In this document: piece by piece, positions 23,676 through 36,400 of the stretch
Numbering within the stretch: position 1 is the first letter of the stretch
Layout of the letters: every line of letters begins with the position of its first letter
Assembly (NCBI RefSeq): GCF_045679555.1
Contig: NC_092099.1
Span: forward strand, 7,250,576 to 7,314,575
Direction of reading: 5' to 3'
DNA from: Salvelinus alpinus
Lineage: Eukaryota > Chordata > Actinopteri > Salmoniformes > Salmonidae
Length of the DNA stretch: 64,000 nucleotides
Position numbers and translations under genes: made by a program
The notes under the pieces: model-generated
What the model was told of the DNA's origin: nothing
The model's database searches: none
What the model saw: only the letters and a program-made list of their open reading frames with translations

Positions 23676-23836
23676 AGTACCTTTTTTAAGGTATCTGTGG
23701 CCAACAGATGCAGAACTGTATGAAATCCATCGATTAGGGCCTGATACATTTATTTCAGTTGATTGATTTCCTTATATGAGCTGTAGCTCAGTAAAATCTT
23801 TTAAATTGTTGCATGTTGTTTATATTTTATTCAGTG
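23676..23836 (+). mobile_element. Tc1-like right end (TGAACA-end family)
   Basis: It runs from AAGGTATCTGTGGCCAACAG to the terminal TTATATTTTATTCAGTG. Only the right end is present. Confidence 0.7.
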
Positions 23837-23837
23837 C

Positions 23838-24223
23838 ACCTGAAAATATATGGCAAGACCTGAAAATGGTTGTCTAGCAATGATCAACAACCAACTGGCC
23901 AAAGCTTGAATTAAAAAAATAAAAATAATGGGACAAATGTTGCACAATTCAGGTGTAGAAAGCTCTTAAGAGACTTACCCAGAAAGACTCTCAGCTGTAA
24001 CCGCTGCCAAAGGTGCTTCTACAAAGTATTGACTCAGGGGTGTGAATACTTATCTCAATTTGATATTTCTGTATTTAATTTTCAAAAATGTCTAAAACCA
24101 TGTTCTTGCTTTGTCATTGTGTGTGTAGATGGGCGATAAAAATAAATATTTAATAAATGTTGAATTTAGGCTGTAACACCAACATGTGGAATAAGTCATA
24201 TGAATACTTCCTGAAGGCACTGT
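23838..24223 (+). mobile_element. Tc1-like right end (CAGTGCCTTCAGAAAG family)
   Basis: It begins in transposase-region debris (ATATATGGCAAGACCTGAAA) and ends GAATACTTCCTGAAGGCACT, the complement of the start at 25993. Its left half is absent. Confidence 0.7.
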
Positions 24224-24224
24224 A

Positions 24225-25254
24225 TGCACAAACCCCAGAGTCAATTTCTGCAGCCTAATACAAACCCCCATAAAAATCCATCTGTTTAAGCTAGAAATAA
24301 ACGGGAAGCATAGAAGCAGAGCTAGCACTTCTTAGAGACTTGCTTTCATCGAGAATGACAGATGTGTAACTCATATTTATTTTGTCAAGCCGCTCAAAAA
24401 GTTACACATTACAGCTCTAATGCATCAACTTTAAAACCAAATAATTAGATTTAAAAAAAAACAAACTAAATAACAGTAATCCTTTTAACTGAGTAAATTA
24501 AGATGGCATAGGCCTAATCACAATACAGGTGAAATCATATTCAATATGAGTGTGTGCATGCATTGAGTTATTGAGCTTATTTTGGCTGACCAGTGGAGTC
24601 TATGGTGCTACAGATGACAAACAATCGGTTTATATTAGCCTACCGATCAACAACATTTGCAAAGAAGTATCACTCCAGCATGTCACGCCTGTATTGAAGG
24701 GCATCATAAGCACTGCTGTTAGTTTTAGAATATAAAATAACTATTCAATGCAATTGGTCGAAAGTAACGTCATGATTTGTGATCACGGATTCTTAGGAAA
24801 ACAGTATTTGTCATTTTCTGTGATCTGGAAAAAAACAACTCAGCTGCCCAGATGAAATTCAAAACGACTCAATTGGCTATTTCAGCCATCTGTCAAGAAA
24901 TGGGCGGTTGATCCTACTGCTACGATTGGATAGAGTGAGGCTGTAACTCCGCTCCCTTTCACATCTCTCTCCATCGCTTATATCATTGCTGGCTGCGGTT
25001 TACTACCAAGCCATAAATGTACATAATATCGAACAAGGAAAACAGATTTAACGACGATGCACATTCTGTCAATGACTCAAATCTGACCATAGTTTGAGAA
25101 GTGAGAACGCAAGCACACACACATTACAGCTTTCTTGGTCAATAAACATGCAGCAAGATTCTTAGGTTGTTAAGCCTATTGCCAAACTTTGTTAAGGCAT
25201 TTTAAAAACACTTCCTTCTTTCCCTATTACGACATCATCTAATCCGACTATCAA
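24225..25254. other. intergenic, no gene recognised
   Basis: No repeat end or coding exon was identified. At 24920-25010 the minus strand has a CCAAT box in mildly CpG-containing sequence, too weak to call a promoter. Confidence 0.35.
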
Positions 25255-25740
25255 CTTCAAATCAAACTTTATTTGTCACATGCGCCGAATACAACAAGTG
25301 TAGACCTTACCGTGAAATGCTTACTTACAAGCCCTTAACTCTTCTTGAACTGCACTGTTGGTTAAGAAAATATTTACCAAATAGACTAAAGTAAAAAAAT
25401 AAGAAGAATAACGAGGCTATATACAGGGGGTACCGAGTCAGTGTGCGGGGGTACAGGTTAGTTGAGGTAATTTGTACATGTAGGTAGGGGTGAAGTGACT
25501 ATGCATAGATAATAAACAGCGAGTAGCAGCAGTGTACAAAAAGAAGGGGGGGGGGGGGGGGGGGTAATTAATGTAAATAGTCCGGTGGCGATTTTAGTAA
25601 TTGTTCAGCAGTCTTACGGCTTGGGGGTAGAAGTTGTTGAGGAGCCTTTTGGTCCTTGACTTGACGCTCCGGTACCACTTGCCGTGCCGTAGCAGAGAAA
25701 GCAGTCTATAACTGGAGTCTCTGATGGATACGATTGCGGC
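25255..25740 (-). mobile_element. RSg-1-like LINE 3' end (second copy)
   Basis: The tail CAAATCAAACTTTATTTGTC and the body (AATTGTTCAGCAGTCTTACG, TTGGGGGTAGAAGTTGTTGA) match the copy at 20222. It is 5'-truncated. A run of 19 G lies at 25546-25564. Confidence 0.8.
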
Positions 25741-25992
25741 TGGTCAGATATTGTACACAAGTAAATAGCTTACAATATATCAAAGAGGTTAAGAAACCAT
25801 GTGGTTACACCACAAGTTAGATGGCTCGTTGCCGAAAATGGTTTATGTGCAAAATTATAAACAGCTAACATTAGCTAGCTACGTTGGTTATTAACTCCCA
25901 TCTGATATCTTAGCACCATGTTTATATAGCCAGCTAGCTAGCACCACAGATGAAAGGGTAAGTTATCATAATCATTGCTAACAGGTCACATA

Positions 25993-26380
25993 CAGTGCCT
26001 TCAGAAAGTATTCATACCTCTTTACTTACTACACATTTTGTTGTGTTACATCCGGAATTAAAAATGGATTAAATAGATTGCCTCACCCATCGACACAATA
26101 CCCCATAATGACAAAGTGAAAACATGTTTTTTGTGTGCAAATTTATTGAAAATTAAACAGAAATCTCATTCACATAAGTATTCACAACCATGAGTCAATA
26201 CATGTTAGAACCACCTTTGGCAACGATTAAGAGCCTTCCACACCTGAATTGTACATTATTTACACATTATTTAAGAAATTCTTCAAGGTCTGTGAAGTTG
26301 GTTGTTGACTATTGCTAGACAGCCGTTCTCAAGTCTTGCCATAGATTTTCAAGCAGATTTAAGTAAAAACTGTAACTAGG
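25993..26380 (+). mobile_element. Tc1-like left end (CAGTGCCTTCAGAAAG family)
   Basis: It starts CAGTGCCTTCAGAAAGTATT at a TA and runs into sub-terminal and early transposase sequence (GAACCACCTTTGGCAACGAT). The rest is missing. Confidence 0.75.
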
Positions 26381-26989
26381 TCACCACATCTGTGGTGTTA
26401 GCTAGCTAGTAACCAGAACAATCAATCTTGGCAAGCAACTCCAGTGTATATTCCACCGCAGATCCACCGGAAAATATATTTTTATGTTCACTACATCATC
26501 TTTATCTGCAACAAGTCAATTTGATGGAAACATCTCTGGTGGGAAAATACACCTGTTTGCTCCCTGTTCTATTGATTTTAGTGTGACAGATGGAAGTAAT
26601 TAACAAAAGTGTCCTCTAACCAGTGATGTACACATTATTCACAGATTCCGTGTAGTTTTGGAGCTGTGTTAGGAGGTGCAACCTGCGCAATTGATTACAA
26701 TGTGTTAATCGATGTGAGTGACTGAAAAAACTGTTTTGCGTTTCTCTTTCTGTTTTGGTTGACCCCCATATTAAAATGCAACATTTCAAAATGTAGCCAA
26801 CAGTTCTGCAGGCTGTCCTCTAACCAGTGATGTAAAAAATATATCCAGTTTCCATGTGTTTTTTGAGTTGGTACCTTAAACAGCGCATTGCAACTTGACA
26901 AAACAACATACTTTTTGGGGAGTGTGCAGTTCATAACGTGCTCGTATAAAAAAATATGATTACTATTGTTGTAGATGTGTAACCGATGT
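26381..26989. other. intergenic, two weakly similar blocks
   Basis: CCTCTAACCAGTGATGTA occurs at about 26613 and 26818 with loosely similar sequence after each. No known element was identified. Confidence 0.35.
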
Positions 26990-27192
26990 GAAATGGATAG
27001 CTAGTTAGCGGTGGTGCGTGCTAATGGCGTTTCAATCGGTGACGGCACTCGCTCTGAGACCTGATGTAGTTGTTCACCTTGCTCTACAAGGGCCGCGGAT
27101 TTTGTGGCGCGATGGGTAACGATGCTTCGAGGGTGGCTGTTGTTGATGTGTGCAGAGTGTCCCTGGTTCGGGGCGAGGGACTGTTAAGCTGA
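26990..27192 (+). repeat. dispersed tRNA-promoter-like repeat, copy 1
   Basis: It begins near GTGTAACCGATGTGAAATGG and includes GGGTAACGATGCTTCGAGGG and TCCCTGGTTCGGGGCGA. A second copy is at 39452-39660. The CTGGTTCG core resembles a pol III B box. Confidence 0.65.
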
Positions 27193-28809
27193 TTTATATG
27201 CATGTGTAAAAACGACATTTTATGGTTAGATGTTCAATACTGTATATCAAACTGTTTCTGCATATTGGCATTGGGCTATTTATAAACATTTACTACTGTT
27301 AGCATAATTTTCAACTTACATTTTAGGAATATAAATATAACTCAACATTAATTCCAGTGGTATTGTTCTTAAAATCAGGAAAAAAGTTATGATCGATTTA
27401 TTTTGATGACATACCAGATATCACCAAAACGGGTTTGCACTGCCTACTATGGGGCCAGGGGCCATATACAGCCATTGGAGCTAGAAGGGCAACTGCAACA
27501 TGAACTACAAACTAGGACTATACAATGATGAGGAACCTAACGCAAGCTAGATAAGTTAGTTAGCTAGCCTTTACAATAAAGTTATTTGACAACTACTTAG
27601 AAGTTCATAGCTAGCTAGTTAGCATCCTTCCACGCATGAGGATACTGTCTGGCCAAGTTTGCTGTGCCAATGTTAACCTAAGTTAGTTAACTAACTGTCA
27701 GCACTTTACGAGCTAGTCAAGTTATTGGTAACGTTAGATAACTAACCCAAACGTCAAAGACAATCAAATTATATTTGACCCATCCTCTTACCTTATGTTT
27801 ACACTTGGCAGCTGGCTAGCTGTTGAGGTGAAAAAATCCGATCACTGGCAACTTCAACCCCGGCCGGCACATTCACCCGAGCCAAATATCGCCACATTTA
27901 CAGTTTTCTTTTAGATAATGTTCGTGTGTTGTGCTATATCTCCGGTGATGTAAATTATTTTGCGGGAGTTTCAGCTGTCCCCCCAATCCGTGAAATGGCG
28001 ACGTGTTGTTGTGACAGTAGGGGTGCATTGTGGGTGATACTGTATGAAATGGCTTCCTCTTCTTCGGTGGGATTTATTCGCTGTTGGCATCCAACGGTAT
28101 GGTGCATTACCGCCACCTATTGTACTGGAGTGTGGGCCAGAGAAAAGGAGAAATTAATCCAACCTGCCAGCCCAGTTGCTCTTTAAAAAATATTTGAGAC
28201 TATATCTAATGATGTTCTACTCTTTGAACTAATTTCCTGGTTCACCAGAATCGTTATTGTCTTTACCGGAGATAAACAAAGAACACGCTCTCATCCACAA
28301 GCATGAAAACACTACAGCCAAAATGGGAGGCACTTAGAAAAACTACAAATTCTAGCTCATTTTTCCAAAAACAAGCCTGAAACTCTTTCTAAAGACTGAA
28401 TGTTTCATATTAGGTGACCGTAGTACAGTCACCTTTTATTTTTGCCCAACAGGAACTGAATGGTGACTAATGCATGGAGTCAGTTTAATTGTAAGTATGA
28501 AAGATGTTTCTGAACACTTCCAGAGGTACAAATCCCCTAAGCTTCCATTATTGGTGAGAGGTTGGAATGGTTTGCTGTAACTTCTAACCTTCCCATTCAG
28601 CACTATTCTGATTCATTCATGATTTTTCTTAATCTTAATCATGGCATTATCAGGATTAATTTAGTAGTGTTCCAAAACACGTTACTACTCAGAAAGAACT
28701 TACTCCAGTTATTACTGGGCAAAACTTAACCCAAAACACACTACAAATGCATTCAACGAGTTTGTCACATCAACAAGTTTGTCAACGAGTTTGTTAACTG
28801 CCTTGTTAA
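27193..28809. other. intergenic; candidate fbxl3 first exon inside
   Basis: It contains runs rich in TAGCTAG (27540-27720) and the candidate first exon at 27792-28030. No transposon ends were recognised between 28190 and 28809. Confidence 0.35.
27792..28030 (-). promoter_or_regulatory. fbxl3: candidate fbxl3 noncoding first exon and promoter
   Basis: On the minus strand the segment ends in a consensus donor, ATAAG/GTAAGAG, at 27792/27791. Upstream of it is a relatively CpG-rich stretch with GATTGG (an inverted CCAAT box), GGCCGGGG-like and CCCACAATGCA motifs. FBXL3 needs a noncoding first exon somewhere right of 18868. No other donor of this quality beside CpG-rich sequence caught my eye, but I did not score the interval systematically. 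This is inference; nothing in the sequence proves transcription. Confidence 0.25.
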
Positions 28810-28922
28810 CTGCCTTGTTCAGGGGCAGAATGACAGATTTTTACCTTGTCAGCTCAGGGATTTGATCCAGCAACCTTTCGGTTACTGGCCCAGCGCTCTA
28901 ATCACTAAGCTACCTGCCGCCC
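28810..28922 (-). repeat. tRNA-derived SINE head
   Basis: On the minus strand it runs GGGGCGGCAGGTAGC, then CAGTAACCGAAAGGTTGC and GGATCAAATCCCTGAGC. These match the A-box and B-box regions of the common salmonid tRNA-type SINE. Confidence 0.75.
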
Positions 28923-29514
28923 CAAAGTATAGATCCAAATTAAAAATGATTTGCTTGACTTTCCAAATACATATGGTGTTGACTGTATCAGCAGGATCCC
29001 ATTATTTCGTTAGTTGCATTGGTGTGGTAAAACCAAGTGAATAAAACACACCCGTCCTCTTAAATGTACCTTGCGAAACAGAGAACCTGGTTTATTTCCA
29101 TTCAAATCCATTCACCACAGATATTACAAGTAATACGCTTTTATAACAGCTGTTTGTTTTTTCTCAGACCCCCATACCCAGACCCCCATGTCCCCCCTGC
29201 CTCCTACTGATGGAAAAGCATCACGGATTCACAATTCTTTTTACCATTTGGTTCTGAAGACTGGCCCCCCAACACGTTGAGTTACCGCACATTTACAATA
29301 GAATGGTAGCCTACAGGATACTCACCTTCTGAGTTGTTAAAAAGAAACACAGAAAAAAGGGTTTTACCGCAGCGTAATTTTTCTGATTGTGGAGCAGAAA
29401 AAAGTGTTCACATCAATCGACCTTCATACACTGCAGACGCTGGGCTCCTTATCATTTTCAGAGAACAGAAGTGATCTGACATTTTGAATTGGGGGAATAC
29501 GACTGTTTATCGCC
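28923..29514. other. intergenic, no feature recognised
   Basis: No repeat end or gene was recognised between a SINE head and the MYCBP2 3' end. Confidence 0.35.
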
Positions 29515-29516
29515 GT

Positions 29517-30336
29517 ATAAAAATGTACAGTGGCTTTTATTGACATACATTCCATAGGATAAACAGCTGCAAGATAGGAGGCACACCCAGTGTTACACTT
29601 CATTAAAAGTTCTGGCTCAAAACATAAACCAGAATATCAAACAAAATTGAAGTGTAGAGCAGCAACTTCAGAATACATCATTATATACAAGATTAGATCA
29701 ACTGCACACTATTTTGCTCCAAACCATATTCTTAAGTCTTTTTCACCACCTTATCAGAATTATTCACTTAATGTTTTTGGTCTGTCAACCCATGATGCAC
29801 TCGACATAATAATAATGTACAGGATTACAAAAAAAGTCTGTTGACATACAACAATATTTTGAATTCATTGTTAGGAAGCTATAAATTACAGCCCGTCTCA
29901 TCTTTTTTCTTGTATATATCCCAAGTTCATCCTAATTGCCTTAAGCAAAAAAACTATATTCAATACATTGTTACACTTCAGTGATCGGGAGGTGTGCAAC
30001 TTCTATGGAAGCCAAGGGGTTACAACGGCCACATGCAAACAGGACACAAGTTTCATTATTATATTAGAGTTTCCTCTGGAATGCACATAGAGAGACACAA
30101 CTCTCTTTGTGTGTTTTGTAGTTGCCTCGAAGACTCTGGTTGGTAGGTAGAAGAGCACAACTTGGGACTCTTGGGTATGGTAGAAAGCCTGATCCAGTGT
30201 CCAGGGCCATCTGACAACATGAAAGCCAACACGAGGAGATACTTGACAGGCTGGGCTCAGGCTGCAGCCAACATCCTGCAGTCCCAGTAGGAGAAGTGTT
30301 CGGTACGTGTCTCTCAGTTTTCAGACCTGGGTGTTT
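29517..30336 (-). other. mycbp2: probable mycbp2 3' UTR
   Basis: This noncoding sequence runs from the MYCBP2 stop to just past a canonical AATAAA. Unlike most of the window it contains no transposon I can recognise, which fits a transcribed 3' end. Its exact limit is inferred from the signal alone. Confidence 0.55.
29536..29541 (-). terminator. mycbp2: mycbp2 poly(A) signal AATAAA
   Basis: AATAAA on the minus strand lies about 800 nt downstream of the MYCBP2 stop, in the context CAATAAAAGCCACTG. It is the best-placed signal in the clean sequence after the stop. Confidence 0.5.
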
Positions 30337-30452
30337 TTAGAAGCTATGGGCGTTCCTGCACACTCCACAGCCCAGGGCAAACTCCTCGCCGGTGGGTGGG
30401 TGAACCACGTGTAAGGGGCACTCTGTCCCCTCCAACTGCTTGCCTTTCGGAC
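30337..30452 (-). CDS. mycbp2: mycbp2 last coding exon with stop (residues 963-1000)
   Basis: The acceptor TCCCCAG precedes GT CCG AAA, completing the split Gly. It encodes [20 protein letters not shown] through [12 protein letters not shown], then TAA at 30339-30337. It is separated from the previous exon by a 6.5-kb intron that holds a long LINE. Confidence 0.96.
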
Positions 30453-33400
30453 CTGGGGACGCAAGGAGAACAAATGAGAACAATGAGGAATTTGGCTTGA
30501 TTCTACCTAAGTCATGCATTGATGTCAATGGGAGACAAAGTGAAAATTTGCCCGTTTGAAACTACAGTTGACAGTTTGTCATGATTTGTGATTTGATAAA
30601 ATAGTTTGTCATTCCCTTCATTGTATTTGAAGAACCTCTGTTGGTTCCCAGTCAATGATTTAGATGTGGAGGCCAGAGGTCTGATTCTGGCCAATCAATG
30701 ATATTGACTGATCAATCAAGTGCCAACAGGGTTAAATCAGCAGGCGATGTGGCGGCCCTCAGCTAAGCACTGAGCAGCACCTCTGAACTACAGTATGTCA
30801 AAGACCATCGGAGCAACATCAGCTTGGAATTACGATGACATCACTATTTTAACAGACCTTCGAAACACACAGATCCCTTGGTCTGAATGATTCAAATTGA
30901 TAATTTTTATTTTCCACAGGGAGCCACCGAATCATCCCCTGCCACTAACTGGCTCATTCATCCCTTCTCTTTTCCATTGTAAACTCTTCCCCGGGTTGCT
31001 GTTGTAAACCAGTGGTTTTCAACCTTCTTTGTGAACCTTATTTTGCTCTTCCTGAAGAACCAGGTCAGCTTAACCCCAGGTTAAGAACAAGTGCTCGAAA
31101 TCAACTTTCCTGGTTGAAGTAAATAACTGGTAAATAAATAACAATGGAAAAGAGAAGGGATGAATGAGCCAGTTGGTGGCAGGGGGATTGGTCCGGTTGC
31201 ATACCTGGTGCTTCAACTTCTGCAACAAGGAAAAACTTGCCCAGTACCGAGGGAAATTGAAGACATTTGTCAATGGCCTGATATGCTCCTTAAAGGAGCC
31301 AAGGGCATAAAGGCATACTACACTCAAAAGCAAAGTCACTTTAACAATGTTTACATAGTGTTTTATACATTTCATACATTATAGTAGTGTATGATACACC
31401 ATTTTGTAGCTCATAGTCTCTACTTTTATCCAATGTAAAAAACACAATTTAAATTTTTTTTTACACAAGACCGATTTGAGCTAGTATCTACAATACATAT
31501 CTACAATACAAAAACCATGTGTGTATAGTGCTTATGTTATCGTGTGTGTATGCATGTGTCTGTGCCTATGTTTGTGTTGCTTCACAGTCCCCGCTGTTCC
31601 ATAAGCTGTATTTTTTCCATAAACTGTAATTTTACTGCTTGCGTCAGTTACTTGATCTGAAATAGAGTTCCATGTAGTCACGGCTCTATGCAGTACTGTG
31701 AGCCTCCCATAGTCTGTTCTGGACTTGAAGACTGTGAAGAGACCTCAAGTGGCGTGTCTTGTGGAGTAAGCATGGGTGTCCGAGCTGTGAACCAGTTGTT
31801 CAAAACAGACAGGTCAGTGCATTCAACATGTCAATACAAGTAGTGACGAAGACAATCTCTCCTCCACTTTGAGCCAGGAAAGATGCATATTATTAATCTT
31901 AGCTCTCTGTGTACATCCAAGGGCCAGATGTGCTGCCCTGTTATGTCATAAGGTGAATGCACCAATTTGTAAGTCGCTCTGGATAAGAGCGTCTGCTAAA
32001 TGACTTAAATGTTAAATGTTAATGAGCCAATTGCAATTTTCCCTTTTTGTGGCACCTGACCACACGACTGAACAGTAGTTTAGGTGTGACAAATGTAGGG
32101 CCTGTAGAACCTGCCTTGTTGATAGTGTTGTTAAGAAGGTAGAGCAGCTTTATTATAGACAGACTTCTCTCCATCTTAGCTACTGCTGTATCAATATGTT
32201 TTGACCATGACAGTTTACAACCCAGAGTTACTCCAAGTAGTTTAGTGACCTCAACTTGCTCAATTTCCACAATATTTATTATAATACTTAGTTGAGGTTT
32301 AGGGTTTAGTGAATGATTTGTCCCAAATACAATGCTTTTTGTTTTAGAAATATTTGCCAGTGGCATATCGTTAGTAAAGTTTTAAAAAGGAAAGGGGCCT
32401 AGACAGCTGCCATTGGGAATTCCTGATTCTCCCTGGATTATGTTGGAGAGGCTTCCATTAAAGAACACATTCTGTGTTCTGTTAGACAGGTAACTCTTAG
32501 CAGGGGGTGTAAAGCCATAACAAATAAATTTTTCCAGGAGCAGACTATGATCAATAATGTCAAAAGCCGCACTGAAGTCTAACAAGACAGCCCCACAATC
32601 ATTTTATCAGTCATTTGTGTGTAAGTGGTGTGCTTGTTGAGTGTCCTTCCCTATAAGCATGCTGATGTCTGCTGTCAATTTGTTTACTGTAAAATAGCAT
32701 TGTATCTGGTCAAGCACAATTAATCCCCAAACTTTACCAAGGTTTGGTAACAGGCTGATTGGTCGGCTATTTGAGCCAGTAAATGGGGTTTTACTATTCT
32801 TAGGTAGCGGAATGACTTTTGCTTCCCTCCAGGCCTGAGGGCACACTCTTTCTAGTAGGCTTAAATTGAAGATATGGCAAATAGATGTGGCAATATCATC
32901 CACTATTTTCCATCCAAGTTGTCAGACCCAGGGGGCTTGTCATTGTTGATAGACAACAATTATTTATTATTATTAACACCTCTTCCACACTCACTTTACA
33001 GAATTCAAAATTACAATGCTTGGCTTTCATACTTTTATCAATAATCCTTGGATGTGTAGTGTCAGCGTTTGTTGCTGGCATGTCATGTCTAAGTTTGGTA
33101 ATCTTGTCAATTAAAAAAATCCTTTAAGTAGTTGGCAATATCAGTGGGTGTTGTGATGAACGAGCCATCTGATTCAATGAATGATAGAGCTGAGTTTGCC
33201 TTTTTCTCCCAAATTTCATTTAAGGTGCTCCAAAGTGTTTTAATATCATTCTTTATGTCATTTATCTTTGTTTCATAGTGTAGTTTATTCTGTTTAGTCA
33301 CATGATTTCTCAATTTGCAGTATGTTTGCCAATCAGTTGTGCAGCCAGACTTATTTGCCATTCCTTTTGCCTCATCCCTCTCAACCATAACATTTTTTAA

Positions 33401-36400
33401 TTCCTCATCAATCCACAGGGATTTAACAGTTTGTACAGACATTTTCTTACTGGGTGCTTATTAGTGACTGGAATAATTATTTTCATAAATGTGTGAAGTG
33501 CAGCGTCTGGTTGCTCCTAATCACACACCACAGACCAACAGATATTATTTACATCATCAACGTATGAATCGCTACAAAACGTATTAAATGACCTCATACA
33601 CTATATTAGGCCCAGCCTTTGGAACTTTGGTATTCCTAGATAAGGCTACTATTTTGTAATGCAGATGTGTCCAACCCTGTTCCTGGAGAGCTACCTTCCT
33701 GTATGTTTTCACTCCAACCCCAGTTGTAACTTATTAGTTTATCAACCAGCTAATTATTAGAATCAGGTGTGCTAGATTAGTGTTGCAGTGAAAACCTACA
33801 GGACCGTAGCTCTCCATGAACAGGGTTGGAGAGCCCTGTTGTAATGTATATGGAGACTGTTTGAGCAAATTTCTACAGCATGAGTAAAGATGTGATCAAT
33901 ACATGTTGATGATTTCATTCCTGTGCTGTTTGTAACTACCCTGGTAGGTTGACTGATAACCTGACCAGGTTGCAGTGGTTACAGTTTGAAGCTTTTTCTT
34001 GAGTGGGAAGCTTGATGGAAGCCAGTCAATATTTAAAAATCACTCCCAAAATATACTTCTCTATGGATATCACATACATTATCAAGCATTTCACACATAT
34101 TATCCAGATACTGACTGTTAGCACTTGGTGTCTACAGCAGCTTCCCACCAGAATGGGCTTTAGGTGAGGCAGATAAACCTGCAGCCATATTACTTCAACA
34201 GTATTTAACATGAGATCCTCTCTAAGCTTTACAGGAATGTGGTTCTGAATATAAACAGCCACACCTCCACCTTTGGCATTTCTGTCTTTTCTGTAAATGT
34301 TATAACCTTGTATTGCTACCACAGTGTCGTCAGTGGTATTATCTAAGTGAGTTTCAGAGATTGTCAGAATATGAATGTCATCTGGTACTAGCAAATTTGT
34401 GATTTCATGAACCTTGTTTCTTAAGCTACATATGTTAACTGGGCTATTTTGAGCACTTTTCTGGGATGCTTGTTTTCATTGTGTTACTGGGAAGCTTAGC
34501 AGAAGTAGATATGCTCATGTTCTTTATGTTAGTGCAGGGTGAGCTGCTCACAGTGGACTTCCTACTAGGGCACACCGGCTCGGTGCTAACAGTATAAATC
34601 CGGTTCATAGACACAGGATTACTGCATACAATAGCTGTAGGATCAGCAGAGGCATTCAGGGCAGTTAGAAGGACATAAATTAGGTTACTTACATTGTGTC
34701 TACCAACACCCATGGTATAATGTACATTTGCTAAAGCATTATGATGACTCAGCTATACAATGGCTACACAATGGTTAACTGAGCTGGGCTTGGGTCATTG
34801 ATAAGTTATTGTCTCAACGCAGCCTTATAATCCGGTGTAAGGATCCAGGAATCCAAATGATTTGGGTGGATCTCATCCTCCTTATAAAACGTGTTTTGCT
34901 TCCAAAAGGTATCGAAATTGCAAACAAAAGTTACACCCACTGGGCTGCAATAATCACGTAGCCAGTTGTGAAGACAAAGAATCCTGCTATAGCGTTCAAA
35001 TGCCACGATTCAGGGACGAGACAGGGCCAGATATGTTGGGTCTTTTATTAGTCTAACAGAGTCAGTCAGTCAACCAGGTTCAACTGTTCAGAGCTGCTCT
35101 TCATAATGTCATTAAAACCCACATGGACTACGATATAATCGATTTCTATGTCCTGATGTAGTACATTCGGGAGCAGCTTAGCAATGTAATTTTCTCAAAC
35201 TCCGGGATTGGACATTGTTTTTGCACCAGAAATGGTCAACATTTCTTTCCTTGGAGCTGCCCAAAATCACGCTTGGCTGGAAAGACGAGGAAATCCACCC
35301 ACTCTCAAGCTTCACAGGATTTGTAGAACCCTTTACGAACGGGAGAGAGGCAGGATAACTTGAGCCGTTTCTCCCAGCGCAGGCCTCCGACAGATGGAGA
35401 AGCCCCGCTCGATCCAGAGCAGGGACAGAAAATTGCCGACGCCGACTTCGAAATCGTAGGAGTCAGCACTGCGGCCGCAGACAAAGGTACCCTCAGCGAC
35501 GAAGGTGCAGGAAGATCAGGACAGTGAAACTATTTGTTGTTTGTATCCGCTCCGGGCCTCTCGTTGGGAGTGGAGACTATCAGAAGGGGAGGAGAGGCAG
35601 CTCCCCTGTCGAACGAACGTCTGAATACTTATGGAAATAAGGTATTTCTGTAGTTTTGTAAAAAAACAAACCTGTTTTAGCGTTGTCATTATGGGGTATT
35701 GTGTGTACATTGATGAGGAAAATGTTTTATTTAATACATTTTAGAATAAGGCTGTTACGTAACAAATTGTGGGGTCCGAATACTTTTCGAATGGTCTGTA
35801 CATATAATGTATTTGACATTAATCGTTCTGATATTGCTCGTTTTGATACAGTATGTCTTCATTTCATGTTTGTTATCTTTTAAAACTTTTAGATTGTGTG
35901 TGTATGCAGGTGGCTTAGCGGTTAAGAGCGTTGGGACAGTAACCGAAAGGTCGCTGGTTTGAATCCCCAAGCCGGTAAGGTGGAAGAATCTGCCATTCTC
36001 CCCTTGAGCAAGGCAGTTAATAACAACCGTTCCCCTAGGAGCCGATGACGTGGACGTCCATTAAGGCAGCCCCCCGCACCTCTCTGATTCAGAGGGGTTG
36101 GGTGTCCGAGCTGTCTGTTTGAACTACTGGCGCACAGCTCGGACACCCATACATACCCCACAAGTCATGCCACCAGAGGTCTCTTCACAGTCTCCAAGTC
36201 CAGAACAGACTATGGGAGGTACACAGTACTACATAGAGCCATGACTATATGAAACTCTATTCCACATCAAGTAACTGATGCAGCAGTAGAATCAGATTTA
36301 AAAAACAGATAAAATACACCTTATGGAACAGCGGGGACTGGGAAGCAAACATAGGCACAGACACATGCATACACACACACACGATAACATACGCACTATA

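Larger units (their letters stand above)
31450..35590 (-). mobile_element. long L2-like LINE in a mycbp2 intron
   Basis: From 5' (high) to 3' (low), pieces of an APE endonuclease (34394-34026: [20 protein letters not shown]) are followed by the pre-RT region (33442-33107). Next are RT blocks at 32903-32607 ([31 protein letters not shown]) and 32585-32382 ([19 protein letters not shown]). A 3' UTR ends near 31450. Frameshifts kill it. It is interrupted by a SINE-like tail at 31950-32014 and a hAT MITE at 33662-33838. Confidence 0.85.

Noticed and set aside
27926..28186. 86-codon plus-strand frame
   Set aside because: It lies opposite the candidate fbxl3 first exon, has no recognisable domain, and its end matches what I recall as a common salmonid repeat (ACCGCCACCTATTGTACTGG).
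28810..28922. Possible tRNA gene
   Set aside because: A and B boxes are present, but the sequence continues as a SINE body and the cloverleaf is not intact. The same module recurs at 35905-36115.
35905..36170. Extended coding frame on the minus strand (79 codons, 36161-35922)
   Set aside because: It is the antisense of a tRNA-derived SINE and its flank.
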